Part shown: positions 58,832 to 64,000 of the stretch, piece by piece | How the letters are laid out: each line of letters starts with the position of its first letter | Numbering within the stretch: the first letter of the stretch is position 1 | Assembly (NCBI GenBank): GCA_026625625.1 | Contig: CP113055.1 | Location: 3,517,001 to 3,581,000 of the forward strand | Source of the DNA: Blastomonas sp. SL216 | GTDB lineage: Bacteria; Pseudomonadota; Alphaproteobacteria; Sphingomonadales; Sphingomonadaceae | Direction of reading: 5' to 3' | DNA length: 64,000 nucleotides | Position numbers and translations under genes: made by a program | Notes under the pieces: generated by a model | The model's input: only the letters and a program-made list of their open reading frames with translations | What the model was told of the DNA's origin: nothing | Databases searched by the model: none

Positions 58832-59635
58832 TCAGGCGTTCGTTGTGGCGCGCGCCGTGGCGATCGCGTCGCTGAGGCTGCGGATATAATCGCGTACCGG
58901 GCCTGCCGCTGCCGCGCCATGTTCGGCGACGATCTCAACAATCGCGCTGCCGACGACGACGCCATCGGCAACGCGCGCGATGGCGGCGGCCTGCTGCGGC
59001 GTGCGCACGCCAAAGCCGACCGCGACGGGCAGGTCGGTCGAGGCCTTGAGGCGCGTTACCGCTTCCTCGATGCTCGCCTGCACCGCCTGCTGCTTGCCGG
59101 TGATCCCGGCGACCGAAACATAATAGAGGAAGCCGCCTGCACCTTCGAGCACGGCGGGCAGACGTGCTGCATCGGTGGTCGGCGTGGCAAGGCGGATTGG
59201 CGCGATGCCCTTGGCGCGGAGAGCCGGGCCAAGCGCCGCGTCTTCTTCCGCCGGAATATCGACGCAGATCACGCCATCGACACCCGCTGCGGCAGCGGCA
59301 TCGGCAAACCATTCGGGTCCGCGGCGGGTCATCGGGTTGGCATAGCCCATCAGCACCAGCGGCACATTGGGGTGACGGGCGCGAAAATCGGTGGCGATCT
59401 GCAGGATGTCGGCGGTCTTGGTTCCCGCCGCCAGTGAACGCAGGTTCGCCGCCTGGATCGCGGGACCATCGGCCATCGGATCGGTAAACGGCATCCCGAG
59501 CTCGATCACATCCGCGCCGCCCTCGACCAGCGCGTCGAGGATCGCGGGCGTGGACGCAGCGTCAGGATCGCCAGCCGTGACGAAGCACACAAGCGCCGCG
59601 CGGTCGGCGGGGAAGGCGGAAGAGAGGCGGGTCAT
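58832..59635 (-). CDS. trpA: Tryptophan synthase alpha subunit
   Basis: 267 residues. Cleaves indole-3-glycerol phosphate. [20 protein letters not shown] carries the catalytic glutamate, [13 protein letters not shown] the aspartate loop, and [19 protein letters not shown] with [16 protein letters not shown] the phosphate site. Its ATG overlaps the stop of a 64-residue membrane protein gene (ATGA), instead of following trpB directly. Confidence 0.95.
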   Translation of the reverse strand: MTRLSSAFPADRAALVCFVTAGDPDAASTPAILDALVEGGADVIELGMPFTDPMADGPAIQAANLRSLAAGTKTADILQIATDFRARHPNVPLVLMGYANPMTRRGPEWFADAAAAAGVDGVICVDIPAEEDAALGPALRAKGIAPIRLATPTTDAARLPAVLEGAGGFLYYVSVAGITGKQQAVQASIEEAVTRLKASTDLPVAVGFGVRTPQQAAAIARVADGVVVGSAIVEIVAEHGAAAAGPVRDYIRSLSDAIATARATTNA

Positions 59636-59826
59636 TGGATGACTGACCTATGACGAGACCGGTGACGAATGAGAAAAGTCGCGGCGGCACCGACTGCGAC
59701 AGCACCAGCTATAGCAAGGGCCCTCTCAAAACTCGCTGGCCACCCAAAAATAAAATGCGTTGAGGCAGTCAACAAGATTGCAGCCAAGCCATGAGCCAGT
59801 GCTTTGCCAATTAGACCAAACATCAT
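59632..59826 (-). CDS. 64-residue membrane protein between trpB and trpA
   Basis: Starts at ATG 59824-59826 (MMFGLIGKALAHGLAAILLT), two bases after the trpB stop and with GGAG about eight bases before it. Its stop overlaps the trpA start as ATGA. Two membrane segments are visible: residues 5-28 and about 35-53, followed by a basic tail (RHRSRHR) that would face the cytoplasm. G+C is about 53 percent by hand count over 59641-59820, clearly lower than the neighbouring trp genes. No family recognised. Being coupled on both sides, it is expected to be translated with the tryptophan synthase subunits. That the frame is truly translated is inference. Confidence 0.65.
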   Translation of the reverse strand: MMFGLIGKALAHGLAAILLTASTHFIFGWPASFERALAIAGAVAVGAAATFLIRHRSRHRSVIQ

Positions 59827-59828
59827 GC

Positions 59829-61073
59829 CTACATCTCCACCCCAAGCTTGTCCGCCACGGTGAAAATATCCTTGTCCCCCCGCCCGCACAGGTTAGCGAG
59901 GATGATCGCATCGCGGTCCATCGTAGGAGCGACCTTTGCCACGGCAGCGATCGCGTGCGCAGGTTCCAGCGCGGGGATGATGCCTTCGGTGCGGCAGAGC
60001 AGCTGGAAGGCGTCCAATGCCTCGTCATCGGTGATCGCGGTATATTCGACCCGGCCCATGTCCTTGAGCCAGGCGTGCTCGGGGCCGATGCCGGGATAAT
60101 CGAGGCCCGCGCTGATCGAATGGCCCTCGGTGATCTGGCCGTCCTCGTCCTGCAAAAGATAGGTCTTGTTGCCGTGCAGGATGCCGGGGAAGCCGCCGAG
60201 CAGGCTGGCTGCGTGCTGATCGCCATCAAGGCCGTATCCAGCGGCTTCGACGCCCAGCATCCGCACATCGGGATCGTCGAGGAAGGGGTGGAACAGGCCC
60301 AGCGCATTCGATCCGCCGCCGATGGCTGCAACGAGCAGGTCGGGCAGGCGATTGATGCGGCTCAGCATCTGCGCGCGCGCCTCCTTGCCGATCACGCTCT
60401 GGAAATCGCGGACCAGCTCAGGGTACGGGTGCGGGCCAGCGGCGGTGCCGATGATGTAGAAGGTGTCGTGGACATTGGCGACCCAGTCGCGCAATCCCTC
60501 ATTCATCGCGTCCTTGAGCGTCGCCGCACCCGACGTGACGGGGACGACCTCCGCGCCCAAGAGCTTCATGCGGAACACATTGGGCTGCTGCCGCGCGACA
60601 TCGGTCGCGCCCATATAGATCACGCAGGGCAGGCCGAAGCGCGCGCACACGGTCGCGGTGGCGACACCATGCTGGCCCGCGCCGGTTTCCGCGATGATCC
60701 GCGTCTTGCCCATGCGCATCGCGAGCAGGATCTGGCCGATGCAGTTGTTGATCTTGTGCGCGCCGGTATGGTTGAGTTCGTCGCGCTTGAACCACACTTG
60801 CGCGCCCTTGCCTTCGGGGGCATCTTTCCGCAGTTCCTCGGTCAGCCGCTCGGCATAATAAAGCGGGCTGGGGCGGCCGACATAATGTTCGAGCAGGTCG
60901 TCAAACTGCGCCTGAAAGGCCGGATCGGCCTTGGCCGCGCGATAGTGCTTCTCCAGATCGAGCACCAGAGGCATCAGGGTTTCTGCAACATAGCGCCCGC
61001 CATACTGGCCGAAATGGCCCTGTGCGTCGGGTTGATTGCGATAGCTGTTAAGCTGGGTTGCGGTGTTGGTCAT
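59829..61073 (-). CDS. trpB: Tryptophan synthase beta subunit
   Basis: 414 residues from the ATG at 61071-61073 ([20 protein letters not shown]). PLP enzyme condensing indole and serine. [20 protein letters not shown], the PLP-lysine segment [36 protein letters not shown], and the phosphate loop [20 protein letters not shown] are present, with [20 protein letters not shown] at the C-terminal third. It starts within the end of trpF (26-bp overlap). Confidence 0.96.
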   Translation of the reverse strand: MTNTATQLNSYRNQPDAQGHFGQYGGRYVAETLMPLVLDLEKHYRAAKADPAFQAQFDDLLEHYVGRPSPLYYAERLTEELRKDAPEGKGAQVWFKRDELNHTGAHKINNCIGQILLAMRMGKTRIIAETGAGQHGVATATVCARFGLPCVIYMGATDVARQQPNVFRMKLLGAEVVPVTSGAATLKDAMNEGLRDWVANVHDTFYIIGTAAGPHPYPELVRDFQSVIGKEARAQMLSRINRLPDLLVAAIGGGSNALGLFHPFLDDPDVRMLGVEAAGYGLDGDQHAASLLGGFPGILHGNKTYLLQDEDGQITEGHSISAGLDYPGIGPEHAWLKDMGRVEYTAITDDEALDAFQLLCRTEGIIPALEPAHAIAAVAKVAPTMDRDAIILANLCGRGDKDIFTVADKLGVEM

Positions 61074-61701
61074 GATCGCGAACCGCTTGGCAAAAGCGGG
61101 CGATCTTGTCCATATCTTTGACTCCCGGCTCGCTCTCCACACCCGATGAGACATCGACCAGCGGGGCCTTGGTCGCGACCAGCGCAAAGCGCACATTGTC
61201 GGGGTCGAGCCCGCCCGCCAGGCCCCAGGGCAGGTGGTGCTGGTGACCGGCGAGCAGCGACCAGTTGGCCACGGTGCCATTGCCGCCGGGCAAGGCCTGG
61301 GCCGGGGAATCGAACAGCAGCCGGTCGGCCTGGCCATCGAAGCGGCGGGCATTGACGAGCGTTTCTGCGCTGCGCAGGCCCAGCGCCTTCCACACCTCCA
61401 CCTTCATGTGCTGCTTCACGATGCCCAGCCATTCGGGCTTTTCGGAGCCATGGAACTGGATGACATCGGGCCGCACGGTGCGATAGGCGCGCTGGGTGAG
61501 CTCGGGCGAGGCGTTGACCAGAAGCAGCACGACCTGCACGTGGTCGGGCGTCCGGCGGCGCAGCTCGGCGGCCTGTTCGAGTGTCACATGGCGCGGGCTT
61601 CTTTCGAAATGCACCAGCCCGATATGGCTCGCGCCCTCGCGCGCCGCGGTATCGATGGCGGCTTCGGTGGAAAGGCCACAGATCTTGATTAGCGTGGTCA
61701 T
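61048..61701 (-). CDS. trpF: Phosphoribosylanthranilate isomerase
   Basis: 217 residues. [20 protein letters not shown] is the TrpF start with the catalytic cysteine in [20 protein letters not shown] and [12 protein letters not shown] follow, and the phosphate site is [12 protein letters not shown] with [15 protein letters not shown] and the second catalytic aspartate in LFDSPAQA. Overlaps trpB by 26 bp, so the two are coupled. Confidence 0.95.
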   Translation of the reverse strand: MTTLIKICGLSTEAAIDTAAREGASHIGLVHFERSPRHVTLEQAAELRRRTPDHVQVVLLLVNASPELTQRAYRTVRPDVIQFHGSEKPEWLGIVKQHMKVEVWKALGLRSAETLVNARRFDGQADRLLFDSPAQALPGGNGTVANWSLLAGHQHHLPWGLAGGLDPDNVRFALVATKAPLVDVSSGVESEPGVKDMDKIARFCQAVRDHDQHRNPA

Positions 61702-61734
61702 GCTACCTTCGTTTCCCGTTTCTCGTCATTCCCG

Positions 61735-61803
61735 CGAACGCGGGAATCCGGCATGGGTGCAAACTATCGCAGAAGCGGGACCCCCGCGTTCGCGGGGGGA
61801 ACG
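61735..61803. repeat. Dispersed palindromic repeat between pyrF and trpF
   Basis: Begins GTCATTCCCGCGAACGCGGG and closes with CCCGCGTTCGCGGGGGGAAC. It is the same family as the element at 25632-25703, with a diverged right arm. No T-run. Lies inside the pyrF to trpF interval of a leftward operon. Confidence 0.7.
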
Positions 61804-61821
61804 CGCAATATGGGGGAATTT

Positions 61822-62496
61822 CTACAGCGTCGCCATGATGTCGCGTGCGGCCTGGTCGGGATCGTCCGCGCGCGCGATCGGGCGGCCGATGACCAGCACC
61901 GATGCGCCTGCATCGCGCGCCTGGCGCGGGGTGACGGCGCGCTTCTGGTCGCCCAGCACGGCGCTCGCCGGACGCACGCCGGGGACGACGAAAAAGCCGT
62001 CGCGCCACTGGTGCCGCACCGCGCCGACCTCCTGGCCCGAACAGACGATGCCGTCGAGCCCGGCCTCATGCGCCAGTTCCGCCAGCCGCAGCACATTGTC
62101 ATGCGCAGTCCCTGAATAGCCGATCCGGGCGACGTCGCTGTCGTCCAGGCTGGTGAGCATTGTGACGGCGACGACCTTGGTATGCGCGCCAGCCGCCGCC
62201 TTGGCATCTTCCATCATCGCGCGGCCCCCGGCGGCATGGATGGTGACGATCGCCGGCTCCAGCACATGGATGGCCTGCATCGCGGCGGCGACGGTATTGG
62301 GAATGTCGTGCAGCTTGAGGTCGAGAAAGATCGGAAGCCCCAGCTTGGCGATCTCGTGCACGCCGTGATGGCCATGGGCGCAGAAGAATTCCAGCCCCAG
62401 CTTTACCCCGCCGATATGGCTGCGCACCTGCTGCACCAGAGCGGAGGCGCGCGCCAGATCGGGAAGATCGACCGCGAGATAGATGGGATTGGACAT
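61822..62496 (-). CDS. pyrF: Orotidine 5'-phosphate decarboxylase
   Basis: 224 residues from the ATG at 62494-62496 (MSNPIYLAVDLPDLARASAL). The catalytic motif is FLDLKLHDIPNTVAAAM (D-x-K-x-x-D), with phosphate loop VVPGVRPASAVLGDQKRAVT and VIGRPIARADDPDQAARDIM near the end. Last step of UMP synthesis. Downstream of lapA by 29 bp. Confidence 0.95.
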   Translation of the reverse strand: MSNPIYLAVDLPDLARASALVQQVRSHIGGVKLGLEFFCAHGHHGVHEIAKLGLPIFLDLKLHDIPNTVAAAMQAIHVLEPAIVTIHAAGGRAMMEDAKAAAGAHTKVVAVTMLTSLDDSDVARIGYSGTAHDNVLRLAELAHEAGLDGIVCSGQEVGAVRHQWRDGFFVVPGVRPASAVLGDQKRAVTPRQARDAGASVLVIGRPIARADDPDQAARDIMATL

Positions 62497-62525
62497 GATG
62501 AAAACGTGACCCCTGTTATGATCCT

Positions 62526-62852
62526 TCAGACCGACCGCAGCGCAGGTTCCGGCTCGGCGGGAACTTCGGCGACCGGCGATGGCGCGCTCGCCTGTGCCGG
62601 GACCGATGCTGCGCGCGCCTGGTTGGCCTCCAGCGTGATGATGCGGCGTTTCAGCCGCCAGCTGGCGGTGCGATGATAGGCCCAGAGCGGAACGAAGCCC
62701 GCCAGAAAGGTCAGCATCAGCAGCACCGGCAGCTTGGTGACCAGCTGCAATCCGCCCCACAGGTCGACCGTGACGGCCTGCCAGTTATTATACGCGAAAA
62801 CGACGAACACCACCGCGACCATGATGAGCATCAGCGTCTTCAGAAACTGCAT
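62526..62852 (-). CDS. lapA: LapA-family (DUF1049) inner-membrane protein
   Basis: 108 residues from the ATG at 62850-62852. Two membrane segments: TLMLIMVAVVFVVFAYNNW and LPVLLMLTFLAGFVPLWAYH, with the LapA-like NNWQAVTVDLWGG between. The C-terminal half is an Ala/Pro/Glu-rich tail after a short coiled helix (RRIITLEANQARAA). In E. coli LapA partners LapB in lipopolysaccharide assembly control; here lapB is not adjacent. An ihfB gene often precedes lapA in relatives but does not here. Confidence 0.85.
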   Translation of the reverse strand: MQFLKTLMLIMVAVVFVVFAYNNWQAVTVDLWGGLQLVTKLPVLLMLTFLAGFVPLWAYHRTASWRLKRRIITLEANQARAASVPAQASAPSPVAEVPAEPEPALRSV

Positions 62853-62970
62853 GACCGCCCAGTCTCTCTCAAGTCCAGCCTCCTTCAAGTCCTGCCCGCG
62901 TCCCGGCGGTCGATGGGACAGCATAGGGGCATTATCCCGGCTTGACCAGCCTCGGGCCAGCTAGCCAGGT

Positions 62971-64000
62971 TCAGCCGAAAACCCGCGCAAAGATCGTGTC
63001 GACATGCTTGAAATGGTAATCGAGGTTGAACTTCTCCTCGATCTCCTCTGCCGAGAGTGCCGCCGTGACCTCTGCATCGGCCTTGAGCAGTTCGAGCAGC
63101 GATAGCGCGCCGTCCGATTCCCACACCCTCATCGCGTTGCGCTGGACCAGGCGATAGGCGTCCTCGCGGCTGACCCCGGCCTGGGTGAGCGCCAGCAGCA
63201 CGCGCTGCGAGTGGACAAGCCCGCCCATCTTGTCGAGATTCTTCTGCATCCGCTCAGGGTAAACGAGCAGCTTGTCGACCACCCCGGTCAGGCGCGCCAG
63301 CGCGAAGTCGAGCGTGATCGTCGCATCCGGTCCGATATAGCGCTCGACCGAGCTGTGCGAGATATCGCGCTCGTGCCAAAGTGCCACGTTCTCCATCGCC
63401 GGGATGGCGGCGCTGCGCACCATGCGGGCCAGGCCGGTCAAGTTCTCGGTCAGCACCGGGTTGCGCTTGTGCGGCATGGCCGAAGAGCCCTTCTGGCCGG
63501 GGGAGAAATATTCCTCCGCCTCCAGCACCTCGGTGCGCTGCAAGTGGCGCACTTCGGTCGCCAGCCGCTCGATCGACGAGGCGATGACGCCCAGCGTCGC
63601 GAAATACATGGCGTGGCGGTCGCGAGGGATGACCTGGGTCGAAACGGGCTCGAGCGCCAGGCCGAGCTTCTTGGCGACATGCGCTTCGACGCGCGGGTCG
63701 ATATTGGCGAAGGTACCGATCGCGCCCGAAATCGCGCAGGTGGCGATCTCGGCGCGCGCGGCCTTCAGGCGGGCGCGGCAGCGGTCGAATTCGGCATAGG
63801 CTTGGGCAAGCTTGAGGCCGAAAGTGGTCGGCTCGCCATGGATGCCGTGGCTGCGGCCGATGGTCGGCGTGTATTTGTGCTCCATCGCGCGGCGCTCGAT
63901 CGCGGCGAGCAGCGCGTCCATGTCTTCGAGCAGGATGTCGGTGGCGCGGGCGAGCTGGACGGCCAGGCACGTATCGAGCACGTCCGAGCTGGTCATGCCC
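62971..64000 (-). CDS. purB: Adenylosuccinate lyase, 5' end missing
   Basis: The C-terminal 343 residues of PurB. The frame runs open to the right edge, so the start is outside. It acts twice in purine synthesis, releasing fumarate from SAICAR and adenylosuccinate. Visible are MTSSDVLDTCLAVQLARATD, IGRSHGIHGEPTTFGLKLAQ (catalytic histidine), and the superfamily signature GQKGSSAMPHKRNPVLTENL. The C-terminal HFKHVDTIFARVFG is intact. It precedes lapA by 118 bp without an obvious terminator. Confidence 0.95.
   Translation of the reverse strand, partial: GMTSSDVLDTCLAVQLARATDILLEDMDALLAAIERRAMEHKYTPTIGRSHGIHGEPTTFGLKLAQAYAEFDRCRARLKAARAEIATCAISGAIGTFANIDPRVEAHVAKKLGLALEPVSTQVIPRDRHAMYFATLGVIASSIERLATEVRHLQRTEVLEAEEYFSPGQKGSSAMPHKRNPVLTENLTGLARMVRSAAIPAMENVALWHERDISHSSVERYIGPDATITLDFALARLTGVVDKLLVYPERMQKNLDKMGGLVHSQRVLLALTQAGVSREDAYRLVQRNAMRVWESDGALSLLELLKADAEVTAALSAEEIEEKFNLDYHFKHVDTIFARVFG

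Overview
The window is a GC-rich chromosomal segment (roughly two thirds G+C by eye) of an alphaproteobacterium, most likely a member of the Sphingomonadales. Pointers are a CtrA response regulator with a CtrA-type box (TTAA-N7-TTAA) and clustered GANTC sites upstream, the dnaA/rpsT neighbourhood, the block purB-lapA-pyrF-trpF-trpB-trpA-accD-folC, a cobA-DUF2849-cysI cluster, Ohr/OhrR, and many short GC-rich palindromic repeats between genes. I cannot name the genus. It is mostly core chromosome. I found no tRNA, rRNA, CRISPR array, prophage, insertion sequence or secretion-system island.

Layout. 1-2622 (minus): sulfate assimilation and siroheme (cobA, DUF2849, an unusual Tat-exported protein, cysI running off the left edge). 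2737-4152 (minus): a lone succinylglutamate-semialdehyde dehydrogenase. 4399-9707 (plus): a giant YadA-like trimeric autotransporter adhesin and a small periplasmic partner candidate. 9807-11015: metZ. 11171-14401: a BlaI/M56 sensor-repressor pair with tandem operators, then an MBL hydrolase. 14451-20023: nadA, an acyltransferase, a DUF3833 lipoprotein, the ohr-ohrR peroxide module and small proteins. 20057-24297: nth-racemase-M48 peptidase, dapB, and a divergent class III sirtuin. 24379-31599: MAPEG, moeB, dnaA, rpsT, mutM, ubiE and ubiB.

31600-32318 is a gene-free cluster of palindromic repeats, followed by a low-GC orphan gene. 32774-36160: ArsR/old yellow enzyme pair and two membrane or exported proteins. 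36225-44970: rpoB-rpoC with its own promoter and a palindromic element between the two genes. 45074-48686: DsrE-like protein, secreted HExxH/TPR protein, wrbA and pirin, with a divergent LysR gene. 49804-50683: ctrA and its regulatory region. 50845-56271: two MFS transporters, rsmD, an RsuA/RluB pseudouridine synthase, a lone receiver protein and a DUF1223 protein. 56453-64000 (minus): folC, accD, trpA, a 64-residue membrane microprotein, trpB, trpF, pyrF, lapA, and purB running off the right edge.

The best candidates for something undescribed are: the coupled membrane microprotein between trpB and trpA; the GANTC clusters upstream of both dnaA and ctrA; the modular adhesin, whose repeats differ by one 14-residue unit; the M56 sensor with an extended coiled-coil exterior and no beta-lactamase nearby; and palindromic elements inserted inside essential operons (rpoB/rpoC, folC/accD). 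All of these are read by eye. No similarity search or structure prediction was run.
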